Assembly (NCBI GenBank): GCA_016871275.1 | Contig: VFZG01000007.1 | Coordinates: forward strand, 62,001 to 126,000 | Reading direction: 5' to 3' | Source: Acidimicrobiia bacterium | GTDB lineage: Bacteria > Acidobacteriota > Vicinamibacteria > Vicinamibacterales > UBA2999 | Length of the DNA: 64,000 bases | Part shown: positions 44,659-53,082 of the stretch, piece by piece | Position numbering within the stretch: the first letter of the stretch is position 1 | Layout: every line of letters starts with the position of its first letter | Notes under the pieces: model-generated | Database searches by the model: none | What the model was told of the DNA's origin: nothing | What the model saw: the letters and a program-made list of their open reading frames with translations, nothing else | Position numbers and translations under genes: made by a program

Positions 44659-45607
44659 GCTGGGCGACCAGTTCAGCGAAACGCGAGAGATCGATATTGC
44701 CACCGGACACCACGGCGACGATCTTACCGGTGCCGGCTTTGCCGCTCAGCGCGGCCGCGATGGCCGTGCCCGCGGCGCCTTCTGCGACGACGTGGACGCG
44801 ATCGGCGGTCTTGCGCATGGCCGCCGCCACGTCATCCAGCGGCATGACGATCGATCCGTCGACCAGATTCTTCAGCAGCGGCCACATGGTGGGCAGCACC
44901 GACTTGCCGCCGGCGCCATCCACGAACGATGGCCGCCAACCCTCGAACCAGCTCGGCTCACCGCGCTTCAGCGACACGTCGAGCGGCGCCGCGGTCTCAG
45001 GTTCAGCCGCATAGATCCGCACGCCCGGCTTCCTGGCGCGCATCACCGAGCCGATGCCCGACAACAGCCCGCCGCCACCCAGCGCGGCCACCACCGCATC
45101 GACCTCCGGCAGGTCTTCCAGGATTTCGAGGCCGGCCGTGGCGTTGCCGGCAATGAAGTCGTCGTCATCGAACGGGTGGACGAAGTGACCGCGCATCCGC
45201 GGTGACGCGTGGTTCTGCACTGTCTGCCAGCATTCGTCGTAGCTGACCTTGACGATGGACGCGCCCAGTGTCTCAATGGCGCGCAACTTGGCCTGCGGTG
45301 CGGTGTCCATCACCATCACCGAACACGACGCGCCGGCCAGGCGCGCCGACAACGCCACGCCCTGTGCGGCGTTGCCGGCACTGACCGTCCACACGCCGTC
45401 TGTCATTTGTTCGGGCGTGAGCTTGCGAACCGCGTTCCACGCGCCGCGGATCTTGAACGACCCAATCGGCTGGAGCGATTCGAGCTTGAGATAGATCTCA
45501 GGACCCTCGCCCGACGGCAGATCGAGTCTGATCAGTGGGGTGCGTACCGCGGCCCGGTAGACGTGTGTCGCAGCGTCTTCGACGGCTGCGAGCGAAATTT
45601 GCCGCAT
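44648..45607 (-). CDS. PLP-dependent threonine/serine dehydratase-like enzyme
   Basis: The 319-aa fold-type II enzyme has LKLESLQPIGSFKIRGAWNA with the PLP Lys, SAGNAAQGVALSARL, and the phosphate-binding loop ALGGGGLLSGIG. It ends with VSGGNIDLSRF. It lacks the C-terminal ACT regulatory domain of IlvA, so it resembles catabolic threonine dehydratase/serine racemase-type enzymes and should give 2-oxobutyrate or pyruvate. This could feed the ilv genes downstream of 46923, but they are separately oriented units. The start ATG 45607 is the first before the conserved N-terminus. Confidence 0.87.
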   Translation of the reverse strand: MRQISLAAVEDAATHVYRAAVRTPLIRLDLPSGEGPEIYLKLESLQPIGSFKIRGAWNAVRKLTPEQMTDGVWTVSAGNAAQGVALSARLAGASCSVMVMDTAPQAKLRAIETLGASIVKVSYDECWQTVQNHASPRMRGHFVHPFDDDDFIAGNATAGLEILEDLPEVDAVVAALGGGGLLSGIGSVMRARKPGVRIYAAEPETAAPLDVSLKRGEPSWFEGWRPSFVDGAGGKSVLPTMWPLLKNLVDGSIVMPLDDVAAAMRKTADRVHVVAEGAAGTAIAAALSGKAGTGKIVAVVSGGNIDLSRFAELVAQPTP

Positions 45608-45627
45608 GCAGACGTCGATCGTATCAT
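45599..45627 (+). promoter_or_regulatory. Promoter of the P1 peptidase gene
   Basis: TTGCCG (45599-45604), a 17-nt spacer and TATCAT (45622-45627). A leader of about 12 nt with AAAGG before the ATG follows. The -35 overlaps the first codons of the divergent dehydratase. Confidence 0.55.
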
Positions 45628-45638
45628 CCAAACCAAAG

Positions 45639-45674
45639 GTTCCTGATGTTCCAACGATTCCAGGGGTTCCACAG
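45639..45674. repeat. 9-nt periodic array covering the P1 peptidase start
   Basis: GTTCCTGAT, GTTCCAACG, ATTCCAGGG and GTTCCACAG, period 9. The start codon lies in the first unit, so the array codes for the 3-residue repeat FQR/FQG/FHR at the protein N-terminus. Confidence 0.8.
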
Positions 45675-46848
45675 GTGTGCTGCGGTCGGGTTCGTTGTGG
45701 TCGGCATCGCCACCGTTGCCGCACAGCAGACAGGTCGGCCGCGCGCGCGTGACCTGGGTCTCGTGCCGGGCGTGTTTCCGCCGGGAGCGCGCAACGCCAT
45801 CACCGATGTTGCAGGTGTGTCGGTCGGTCACACGACACTCAGCCAGGGCGACAACGTCCGCACCGGTGTGACGGCGATCGTGCCGCACGCGGGCAACGTG
45901 TTCCAGGACAAGGTGCCCGGCGCCGTGTTCGTCGGCAATGCGTTCGGCAAGCTCGCCGGATCGACGCAGGTCGACGAACTCGGCACGATCGAAACGCCGA
46001 TCGCGCTGACCAACACGCTGAGCGTCGGCGCGGCGATCGACGGACTGGTCAAGTGGACGCTCGACCAGCCCGGCAACGCCAACGTGCGATCGGTCAACGC
46101 ACTGGTCGGCGAAACCAACGACGGCGGCCTCAACGACATTCGCGGCCGGCACGTCAGGCCCCAGCATGTCATCGAGGCGATCGCGTCGGCGTCGGCGGGC
46201 GAGGTGCAGGAGGGCAGCGTCGGCGCCGGCACCGGCACGCAGGCCTTCGGTTGGAAGGGCGGCATCGGCACATCGTCTCGGAAGCTCGACGCGCGGTTCG
46301 GCGGATACACCGTCGGCGTGCTGGTGCAATCGAACTACGGCGGCGTCTTGACGATGGGCGGCGCGCCGGTGGGGAAGATCCTGGGACGTTATGCCTACAG
46401 GCCTACGGGCCAGCAGGCGAACGGGCGAACAGGCCAACGGGAGGACGGGCGAACGGGCCTTGCCGATCACGGGGATGGGTCGTGCATGATTGTCGTCGCG
46501 ACGGATGCGCCGGTGGATGCGCGCGATCTGAAGCGGATCGCCGCGCGCGCCATCTTCGGCCTGGCGCGGACCGGGTCGTCATACAGCAACGGCAGCGGCG
46601 ATTTCGCGATTGCGTTTTCCACGGCGGCAGAGCTGCGCACGCGGTTTGGAGCTTCCGCGGTCCAGTCTCGCACGCTGCTGCCATCGGATGGCGTATCGCC
46701 TCTCTTCCAGGCGGCGCTTGAGGCCACCGAGGAAGCGGTCTACAACTCGCTGCTGAAGGCGACGCCTGTGTCCAGCCGGTTCGGAAAGGCCGAGGCGCTG
46801 CCAATCGACAAGGTGAAGGAAATACTCGCGCGCTATCCCAGGAACTAA
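45646..46848 (+). CDS. P1 family (DmpA-like) self-processing peptidase
   Basis: The 400-aa protein has a signal peptide (VGFVVVGIATVAAQ) after a repeat-derived FQRFQGFHR start. The DmpA/ornithine-acyltransferase-like fold shows GARNAITDVAGVSVGHTTL, TNTLSVGAAIDGLV, GETNDGGLNDIRGRHV and NGSGDFAIAFSTA; the autocatalytic Gly-Ser cleavage is expected near the last motif. It is probably a D- or beta-aminopeptidase. Residues about 250-272 (containing YRPTGQQANGRTGQREDGR) are coded by an 8-nt array and interrupt the fold; they lie in a loop, so activity may survive. Confidence 0.88.
   Translation: MFQRFQGFHRCAAVGFVVVGIATVAAQQTGRPRARDLGLVPGVFPPGARNAITDVAGVSVGHTTLSQGDNVRTGVTAIVPHAGNVFQDKVPGAVFVGNAFGKLAGSTQVDELGTIETPIALTNTLSVGAAIDGLVKWTLDQPGNANVRSVNALVGETNDGGLNDIRGRHVRPQHVIEAIASASAGEVQEGSVGAGTGTQAFGWKGGIGTSSRKLDARFGGYTVGVLVQSNYGGVLTMGGAPVGKILGRYAYRPTGQQANGRTGQREDGRTGLADHGDGSCMIVVATDAPVDARDLKRIAARAIFGLARTGSSYSNGSGDFAIAFSTAAELRTRFGASAVQSRTLLPSDGVSPLFQAALEATEEAVYNSLLKATPVSSRFGKAEALPIDKVKEILARYPRN
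46396..46459. repeat. 8-nt periodic array inside the P1 peptidase gene
   Basis: Eight units of period 8, such as TACGGGCC, AACGGGCG and AACAGGCC. Because 64 nt is not a multiple of three, the flanking sequence must have adjusted to keep the frame. The words resemble those of the intergenic arrays at 12171 and 36788. Confidence 0.9.
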
Positions 46849-46858
46849 TGGTGTGGGT

Positions 46859-46882
46859 GGAACCGGCCGTCGCGCCGGTTCC
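46859..46882. terminator. Hairpin between convergent P1 peptidase and ilvC genes
   Basis: Perfect 8-bp stem GGAACCGG (46859-46866) with CCGGTTCC (46875-46882) and an 8-nt loop, in the 74-nt tail-to-tail gap. There is no T-tract, so it may be a weak bidirectional terminator or an mRNA 3' end stabiliser. Confidence 0.55.
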
Positions 46883-46922
46883 GGTGTACGTCGATGTGTT
46901 CGAGTCCGGCTTCAGCCAGGAC

Positions 46923-47945
46923 TCAGGCTACGGGCACGGGATCTGACGCAGGCGCCACCGACGGCTCGAGGAACGGCATTCGGGCGCGGAGTTTCGCGCC
47001 GACTTGTTCGATCTGGTGATCGCGCTGGCGCTCTCGCTCGGCCTGGAACCATCCGCTCTTCGTCTCGCGCGCCAGTTTCTCCGCGTACGCGCCCGACCGG
47101 ATCTCGGCCAGCATCTTCCGCATCTCGTCCTTGGTCTCGGCAGTGACAATGCGCGGGCCGCCGGTGTAGTCGCCGTGCTCGGCGGTGTCGCTGACCGAGT
47201 AGCGCATGAACCCGAGCCCGCCGCGATACATCAGGTCGACAATCAGCTTCAGCTCGTGGAGGCACTCGAAATACGCGATCTCCGGCTGGTAACCGGCCTC
47301 GACGAGCGTCTCGAACCCGGCCTGGACGAGCCGGCTGACGCCTCCGCACAGCACCGCCTGCTCGCCGAACAGATCGGTTTCGCATTCTTCAGAGAAGGTG
47401 GTCTCGATGACGCCGGCGCGCGTGCAGCCGATGCCCTTGGCATAGGCCAGCGTCGACTTCAGCGCCTGGCCGGTGGCGTCGGCGTGAATCGCCATCAGGC
47501 CGGGAACGCCGGCGCCTTCCTTGAAGACCTCGCGGACGCGGTGCCCGGGCGCCTTTGGCGCCACCATCGACACGTCGACGCCCGGCGGCGGCGTGATCCA
47601 GCCGAAACGGATCGCGAAGCCGTGCGCGAACATCAGCATCTTGCCGGGGGCGAGGTGGGGCGCGAGGTGCTGCTCGAACAGGTCCGGCTGCGCGAGATCG
47701 GGGACGAGAATCATGATCACGTCGGCCCACGCCGCCGCGTCGGCGGGCGAGAGCGGCGCGAAGCCGTCCTTGGTGGCGGCGTTCCAGCCGCGGCTGCCGG
47801 GCCGCACGCCGACGCGCACGTCGGCGCCGCTGTCCCTGAGGTTCAGCGCGTGCGCATGCCCCTGGGACCCGTACCCCATGATCGCGATCTTGCGCGACAG
47901 GATCGGTGACAGGTCGACATCTGCGTCGTGAATCATCTTGGCCAT
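46923..47945 (-). CDS. ilvC: Ketol-acid reductoisomerase (class I)
   Basis: The 340-aa enzyme converts acetolactate/acetohydroxybutyrate to the dihydroxyacids. The Rossmann motif [19 protein letters not shown] and cofactor loop GVRPGSRGW suggest [20 protein letters not shown], then Mg ligands in [10 protein letters not shown] and [16 protein letters not shown]. Normal length. ATG 47945 has GGGAG upstream and starts 4 nt after ilvN. Last gene of the leu-ilv operon; followed by a hairpin. Confidence 0.96.
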   Translation of the reverse strand: MAKMIHDADVDLSPILSRKIAIMGYGSQGHAHALNLRDSGADVRVGVRPGSRGWNAATKDGFAPLSPADAAAWADVIMILVPDLAQPDLFEQHLAPHLAPGKMLMFAHGFAIRFGWITPPPGVDVSMVAPKAPGHRVREVFKEGAGVPGLMAIHADATGQALKSTLAYAKGIGCTRAGVIETTFSEECETDLFGEQAVLCGGVSRLVQAGFETLVEAGYQPEIAYFECLHELKLIVDLMYRGGLGFMRYSVSDTAEHGDYTGGPRIVTAETKDEMRKMLAEIRSGAYAEKLARETKSGWFQAERERQRDHQIEQVGAKLRARMPFLEPSVAPASDPVPVA

Positions 47946-47949
47946 CGGA

Positions 47950-48219
47950 TTACTGCTCCCTTGCTGCTGAGGTGAAGTCTTCCACTGCCAGCACGCCGAT
48001 CTGCTTCTCCAGCAGCGACACGATGCGCGCGGCGGTTCTGTCGGAACTGTCGAACATGATGGTGGCCTGCACCGTGGCGCGATCCTGCGACGCCACCGCC
48101 GTGAACGCCTCGGCGCGCACGCGCTGCCGCCGCAGCACCGAGGCGACGCGGTCGAGCGCATCGATCTCGTGCTCGTAGCGGACGAGGATGGTGCGGGGGC
48201 GAAGGTCCTCTACGGTCAC
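47950..48219 (-). CDS. ilvN: Acetolactate synthase small subunit (short form)
   Basis: The 89-aa ACT-domain protein, [32 protein letters not shown], is about half the length of typical IlvN/IlvH and matches the short IlvM/IlvN type. It is expected to bind and tune IlvB and carry feedback sensitivity. Its GTG overlaps the ilvB stop (GTGA) and ilvC follows after 4 nt, which makes the assignment safe despite weak sequence signal. Confidence 0.88.
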   Translation of the reverse strand: MTVEDLRPRTILVRYEHEIDALDRVASVLRRQRVRAEAFTAVASQDRATVQATIMFDSSDRTAARIVSLLEKQIGVLAVEDFTSAAREQ

Positions 48220-49928
48220 CGGTCCGCTCCCGTTTCTGCCAGCGAGACCGCCCCGGGCCGCTTGATCATGTCGTGCAGCGCCGCGCCCGGCGACACCATC
48301 GGGTAGACCGTGTCTTCCTGATCGACGCGGAAGTCCATCACCACCGAGCCGGCCGACGCCCGGGCGTGGCGCAGCGCGTCGGTCATGTCCGATCGCCGCG
48401 TGACGCGCACCCCGGGCAGCCCGTGGGCATCAGCCAGCTTGACGTAATCGGGCGACGACATCGGCGTCGCGGAGTAGCGGCGATCGTGGAAGAACTGCTG
48501 CCACTGGCGCACCATGCCCAGGTAGCCGTTGTTGATGATCGCGATGTTGACCTTGACGTTCTCCTGCACGATCGTCTGCAGCTCGGCCTGCGTCATCTGG
48601 AAGCCGCCGTCACCGACAATCGCCCAGACCTCGCGGTCGGGCCGCGCCAGCTTGACGCCGATGGCTGCGGGCACGCCGAAGCCCATGGTGCCAAGACCGC
48701 CCGAGGTGATGAACGTGCCTGGCTCGGCCACCTTGTAGTACTGCGCCGCCCACATCTGGTGCTGCCCGACGTCGGTGACGATGATGGCGCGGCCGTTGGT
48801 GGCCTTCCAGATGTCGTGAATCACGTGTGCCGCGCACAGCCGGCCGTCGTCCGGCAGATCGTCGATATCGCGGACCGTCGGCCCGCCCGCCAGCTCGCCG
48901 ATGCGCGCGAGCCAGGGGTCGCGCGTCGCCGGGCCGACGAGCGGCAGGAGATTCTCGAGGACGGCCCGCAGATCGCCGGCGATGGCCACGTTGGCGCGCA
49001 CGTTCTTGTTCAGTTCGGACGGGTCGATGTCGATGTGGATCTTCCTGGCCAGCGGGGCGTAGGAGGCCAGCTTGCCGGTCACGCGATCGTCGAAGCGCAT
49101 GCCGAGCGCGATCAGCAAGTCGGCTTGCTGGATCGCCTCGTTGACCCAGTGCTCGCCGTGCATGCCCATCATCCCGAGGTTGAGCGGATGGTGCGCCGGC
49201 ACGCTGCCGATGCCGAGCAGTGTCATGGCCACCGGGATCTGGGCGCGCTCGGCCAGCTGCAGCACCTCGTCCATCGCGCCGCTCTTCAGGATGCCGTGCC
49301 CGGCGAGAATGACCGGCGCTTTCGACGTGGCGATCAGTTCTGCCGCGCGGGCGATAGAGGTGGCCGTACCAGCCGCGCGCGCCGCGGCTCGAGGGCCCGG
49401 CGTCTGCGACGGCTCCGTGTACTCCGCGTCCTCCTGCTGAGCGTTCTTCGTGATGTCGACCAGCACCGGACCAGGCCGGCCCGACGTCGCGATCTCGAAC
49501 GCCTTACGCAGCGCCGGCGCGATGTCCGCGGCCTTGGTGACCAGGAAGTTGTGCTTGGTGATGGTCAGCGTGATGCCGGTGACGTCGGTTTCCTGGAACG
49601 CGTCCGACCCGATCAGCGCTTCGGGCACCTGGCCGGTGATGCAGACCATCGGTATCGAGTCCATCATCGCGGTGGCGATGCCGGTGACGAGATTGGTGGC
49701 ACCGGGGCCCGAGGTCGCCAGCGCGACCCCGACCTTGCCGCTGGCACGGGCGTAGCCGTCGGCCATGTGGGTCGCCCCCTGCTCGTGGCGGACGAGGACG
49801 TGGCGAATCGGGTGATCGAGCAGGGCATCATAGGCCGGCAGAATCGCGCCGCCCGGATACCCGAAGACAGTATCGACGCCCTGTTCAACCAGGACCTTCC
49901 AGATGATGTGCGAACCCTTGGTTCTCAT
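48216..49928 (-). CDS. ilvB: Acetolactate synthase large subunit
   Basis: The 570-aa ThDP enzyme has VFGYPGGAILPAYDAL with the nearby catalytic Glu in RHEQGATHMADGYAR, SGPGATNLVTGIATA, the FAD-related middle domain and the ThDP motif VGDGGFQMTQAELQTIVQENVKVNIAIINN. First step of valine/isoleucine synthesis. The start ATG 49928 is preceded by the array 49933-49960, so no ribosome-binding site is seen. Confidence 0.96.
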   Translation of the reverse strand: MRTKGSHIIWKVLVEQGVDTVFGYPGGAILPAYDALLDHPIRHVLVRHEQGATHMADGYARASGKVGVALATSGPGATNLVTGIATAMMDSIPMVCITGQVPEALIGSDAFQETDVTGITLTITKHNFLVTKAADIAPALRKAFEIATSGRPGPVLVDITKNAQQEDAEYTEPSQTPGPRAAARAAGTATSIARAAELIATSKAPVILAGHGILKSGAMDEVLQLAERAQIPVAMTLLGIGSVPAHHPLNLGMMGMHGEHWVNEAIQQADLLIALGMRFDDRVTGKLASYAPLARKIHIDIDPSELNKNVRANVAIAGDLRAVLENLLPLVGPATRDPWLARIGELAGGPTVRDIDDLPDDGRLCAAHVIHDIWKATNGRAIIVTDVGQHQMWAAQYYKVAEPGTFITSGGLGTMGFGVPAAIGVKLARPDREVWAIVGDGGFQMTQAELQTIVQENVKVNIAIINNGYLGMVRQWQQFFHDRRYSATPMSSPDYVKLADAHGLPGVRVTRRSDMTDALRHARASAGSVVMDFRVDQEDTVYPMVSPGAALHDMIKRPGAVSLAETGADR

Positions 49929-49932
49929 ATGA

Positions 49933-49960
49933 GTTGTCAGTTACCAGTTGCCAGTTGCTA
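49933..49960. repeat. 7-nt periodic array between leuD and ilvB
   Basis: GTTGTCA, GTTACCA, GTTGCCA, GTTGCTA: four units of period 7, immediately upstream of ilvB. The words GTTACCA and GTTGCCA are the same as in the array at 61557-61612. Confidence 0.9.
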
Positions 49961-49966
49961 GAACGG

Positions 49967-50575
49967 CTACGCAATCACGTCGACTCGCAGCCGCTCAAAG
50001 GCTGCAATGTCGGATTCACTTTTCAGAATGAGATCGATGTCGTCAGTTCCGTCGAGCAATCGCTGGCGCGATGCCGCATCAATCGTGAACGGCTCACGCA
50101 GGCCGAATTGATCGCGGACTTCGCACGCTTCCAGGTCGACGTCGATCGCGTAATCGGCCTGCTGCTCGGCACGGCCGAGGATCTGTTCGACCGCCGCATC
50201 AGGCAGCGCGACGGGCAGCACGCCGTTGCCGATCGCATTGTTGCGGAAGATGTCGGCGAACGACGGGGCGATGACCACTCGGAAGCCGGCGTCGAGCAGC
50301 GCCCAGGCGGCATGCTCACGCGACGAGCCGCAGCCAAAGTTCACGCCGGCCGCCAGCACCGACGCGCCCGCGTAGTTCGGGTGGTTCAGCACGAACTGCG
50401 GATCGAGCTTCCAGTCGTTGAACAGGAAGGGGCCGAAACCCGAGCGCTCGATGCGTTTCAGGAACTGCTTCGGAATGATCTGGTCGGTGTCGACGTGATT
50501 GCGTCGAAGCGGGGCGACGGTTCCGCGATGCAGGCGAAACGGCTCCCGGCTCCCGGCTTCCGGCTGCCCGCTCAC
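49967..50575 (-). CDS. leuD: 3-isopropylmalate dehydratase small subunit
   Basis: The 202-aa protein is recognised by [60 protein letters not shown]. Together with LeuC it isomerises 2- to 3-isopropylmalate. Its GTG overlaps the leuC stop by 4 nt. The first ~13 residues ([12 protein letters not shown]) are coded by a 7-nt array, so the N-terminus is longer than usual; a start inside (no clear codon) is not available before the conserved region. Confidence 0.95.
   Translation of the reverse strand: MSGQPEAGSREPFRLHRGTVAPLRRNHVDTDQIIPKQFLKRIERSGFGPFLFNDWKLDPQFVLNHPNYAGASVLAAGVNFGCGSSREHAAWALLDAGFRVVIAPSFADIFRNNAIGNGVLPVALPDAAVEQILGRAEQQADYAIDVDLEACEVRDQFGLREPFTIDAASRQRLLDGTDDIDLILKSESDIAAFERLRVDVIA
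50541..50575. repeat. 7-nt periodic array at the leuC/leuD junction
   Basis: Two GGCTCCC, then GGCTTCC, GGCTGCC and CGCTCAC, period 7. It contains the leuC stop and the leuD start codon and codes for the LeuD N-terminal residues. Confidence 0.9.
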
Positions 50576-51984
50576 GACCGGTACTCCCACTGCCGCACGT
50601 CGGTGAAGTGCCCGCTGATCGCCGCCGCCGCGGCCATGGCCGGGCTCACCAGGTGCGTGCGTCCACCGCGGCCCTGGCGGCCCTCGAAATTGCGATTGCT
50701 GGTCGAGGCGCAGCGTTCGCCTTCGCCAAGGATGTCGTCGTTCATGCCCAGGCACATCGAGCAGCCGGGCTCCCGCCATTCGAAGCCGGCCTCGGAAAAG
50801 ATCCGGTCGAGCCCTTCGCGCTCCGCGTCGGCTTTGACCTGCTGCGACCCGGGCACGACCAGCGCGCGGACACGGGTGTTGACCTTGTGGCCCCTGGCGA
50901 CGGTGGCGGCGGAGCGCAGGTCTTCCAGCCGCGCGTTGGTGCAGGAGCCGATGAAGACGCGATCGACCATGACGCCCTCGATCGCGGTGCCGGGCGCCAG
51001 CCCCATGTAGGCCAGCGCGCGCTCCATGGCGCGGGCGTCGCCGTCGGAGGCCGCCGACTTCGGATCGGGCACGCGGCCGGTGACCGCTTCGACCATGTCT
51101 GGGCGTGTGCCCCACGTGACCAGCGGAGCGAGTCCGCTGACGTCGATGCCAATCTCGGCGTCGAACTGCGCGCCGGCATCGCTCTTCAGCCCGCGCCATT
51201 GTTCGACGGCAGCCGTCCACGCCGCGCCCTTGGGGGCATGCGGCCGGCCTTCCAGGAACGCGAACGTCGTCTCGTCCGGCGCCACCAGCGCGCTGCGCGC
51301 GCCGGCCTCGATGCTCATGTTGCAGACCGTCATCCGCTGTTCCATCGAGAGGCGCTCGATGAGCGGGCCAGCCAGTTCGAGCGCGTGGCCGGTACCGCCG
51401 CCGACGCCCAGCCGCCCCATCAGCGCGAGCGCCACGTCCTTGGCGGTGACGCCGGCACTGAGTGTGCCGGCAACGTTGACGCGCATCGCCTTCGGCTTCT
51501 GGTGCGCCAGGCACTGCGTGGCCAGCACGTGTTCGACTTCGCTGGTGCCGATGCCGAACGCCAGCGCCCCGAACGCGCCATGCGTGCTGGTGTGACTGTC
51601 GCCGCACACGATGGTGGTGCCCGGCAGCGTGAGACCCAGCTCGGGCCCGATCACATGGACGATACCCTGGCGGCCGGAATTGAAATCGTAGAGCGGCACG
51701 CCGAACCGCACCGCGTTGTCGCGCAGCGTGTCGACCTGCTGGCGGGCCAGCGGATCGGCAATCGGCAGGTGGCGCGCCGAGGTCGGCACGTTGTGATCGA
51801 CCGTGGCGAAGGTGAGATCGGGACGGCGGACCTTGCGGCCGGCGAGGCGCAGGCCTTCGAACGCCTGCGGCGACGTGACCTCGTGCACCAGGTGACGATC
51901 GATGTAGAGCAGCGTGCGGCCGTCTTCGAGCTCGCGCACGACGTGCGCGTCCCAGACCTTGTCCAACAGCGTCTTAGACGCCAT
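50572..51984 (-). CDS. leuC: 3-isopropylmalate dehydratase large subunit
   Basis: The 470-aa aconitase-family protein has [33 protein letters not shown] and [24 protein letters not shown] supplies the remaining 4Fe-4S cysteines, and [13 protein letters not shown] follows. Normal length. The start ATG 51984 ([12 protein letters not shown]) overlaps the leuB end by 11 nt. Confidence 0.96.
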   Translation of the reverse strand: MASKTLLDKVWDAHVVRELEDGRTLLYIDRHLVHEVTSPQAFEGLRLAGRKVRRPDLTFATVDHNVPTSARHLPIADPLARQQVDTLRDNAVRFGVPLYDFNSGRQGIVHVIGPELGLTLPGTTIVCGDSHTSTHGAFGALAFGIGTSEVEHVLATQCLAHQKPKAMRVNVAGTLSAGVTAKDVALALMGRLGVGGGTGHALELAGPLIERLSMEQRMTVCNMSIEAGARSALVAPDETTFAFLEGRPHAPKGAAWTAAVEQWRGLKSDAGAQFDAEIGIDVSGLAPLVTWGTRPDMVEAVTGRVPDPKSAASDGDARAMERALAYMGLAPGTAIEGVMVDRVFIGSCTNARLEDLRSAATVARGHKVNTRVRALVVPGSQQVKADAEREGLDRIFSEAGFEWREPGCSMCLGMNDDILGEGERCASTSNRNFEGRQGRGGRTHLVSPAMAAAAAISGHFTDVRQWEYRS

Positions 51985-53074
51985 GGTAGCAGTGCTTTCG
52001 ATCGCGCACTTCGTTGAGCGCCTCTTCGATGGCCTGTCCCATCTCGCGCGTGGACAGCACGCGTTCGCCCGGACCCGCGAGGTCCCTGGTGCGGGCGCCG
52101 GCCGCCAGCGCGTCCTCAATGGCGTGATCGATGTCGCCGGCTTCCTTGTCCATCCTGGCGCTGAAGCGCAGCAACATCGCGGCGCTGGCAATGGCGCCGA
52201 TCGGGTTGGCGAGGCCCTTGCCCGCAATGTCGGGCGCCGAGCCGTGGACCGGCTCGTAGAGATCGACCTTGCCGCCAACCGTCGCCGATGGCAGCAGTCC
52301 GAGCGACCCGGCGATCGACGCGGCCTGATCGCTCAGGATGTCGCCGAACAGGTTGTCGCACAGCATCACGTCGAAGCTGGCCGGCGCGGTCGCCAGGCGC
52401 ATGGCGGCGGTGTCCACGTAGACATGCTCGAGCTCGACGTCGGGGTAGCCCTTGGCCACGTCGGAAACCACCGCGCGCCACAGGCGCGATGTCTCGAGCA
52501 CGTTCGCCTTGTCGATGGACGCGACCTTCTTGCGGCGCTCGCGGGCTCGCTCGAACCCGACCTTTGCGACCCGCTCAATCTCGTGGCGCGAGTAGATCAG
52601 CGTGTTGAAAGCGGTGTTGCCGGAGGCTTCGAACCCGCGCGGCTCGCCGAAGTACAGGCCGCCCAGCAGCTCGCGTACGATCAACACGCTGGCGCCTTTG
52701 ACGCGCTCGGGCTGGAAGGCCGTGCGCCTGGCGAGCGGCGGGTAGCACACTGCGGGACGCAGGTTGGCGAAGCCGCCCAGTGCCTGTCGGAGCGCCAGCA
52801 GGGCCGCTTCGGGCCGCTCGGCCGTCTTCTGACCGTCGAATTTCGGATGGCCCACGGCGCCGAGCAGGACCGCGTCGGCGTTGAGCGCGGCCTCGAGCGT
52901 GCGTTCGGGCAGGCCTCGTCCTGCCGTGTCGATCGCGGCGCCGCCAATGGCGTGCGTCGAGAACGTGAACGACCTGCCGGCATGCTCGGCAACGTTCGTG
53001 AGGATGCGGACGGCTTCGTCGGTCACTTCAGGGCCGATGCCGTCCCCTGGCATCAGGGCGATCTTCAACGACAT
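51974..53074 (-). CDS. leuB: 3-isopropylmalate dehydrogenase
   Basis: The 366-aa NAD-dependent beta-decarboxylating dehydrogenase has [28 protein letters not shown] with the substrate-specific region, [40 protein letters not shown] and [16 protein letters not shown]. It produces 2-oxoisocaproate. It follows leuA by 8 nt. Confidence 0.96.
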   Translation of the reverse strand: MSLKIALMPGDGIGPEVTDEAVRILTNVAEHAGRSFTFSTHAIGGAAIDTAGRGLPERTLEAALNADAVLLGAVGHPKFDGQKTAERPEAALLALRQALGGFANLRPAVCYPPLARRTAFQPERVKGASVLIVRELLGGLYFGEPRGFEASGNTAFNTLIYSRHEIERVAKVGFERARERRKKVASIDKANVLETSRLWRAVVSDVAKGYPDVELEHVYVDTAAMRLATAPASFDVMLCDNLFGDILSDQAASIAGSLGLLPSATVGGKVDLYEPVHGSAPDIAGKGLANPIGAIASAAMLLRFSARMDKEAGDIDHAIEDALAAGARTRDLAGPGERVLSTREMGQAIEEALNEVRDRKHCYHGV

Positions 53075-53082
53075 ATCGGTTC

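Noticed and set aside
46848-46946. A 32-residue frame starting at TAATG after the P1 peptidase
   Set aside because: Overlaps the end of ilvC on the other strand, lies over a hairpin, no ribosome-binding site and no conserved pattern.
48273-49961. A 562-codon open frame on the plus strand
   Set aside because: Antisense to ilvB; composition of a shadow frame.
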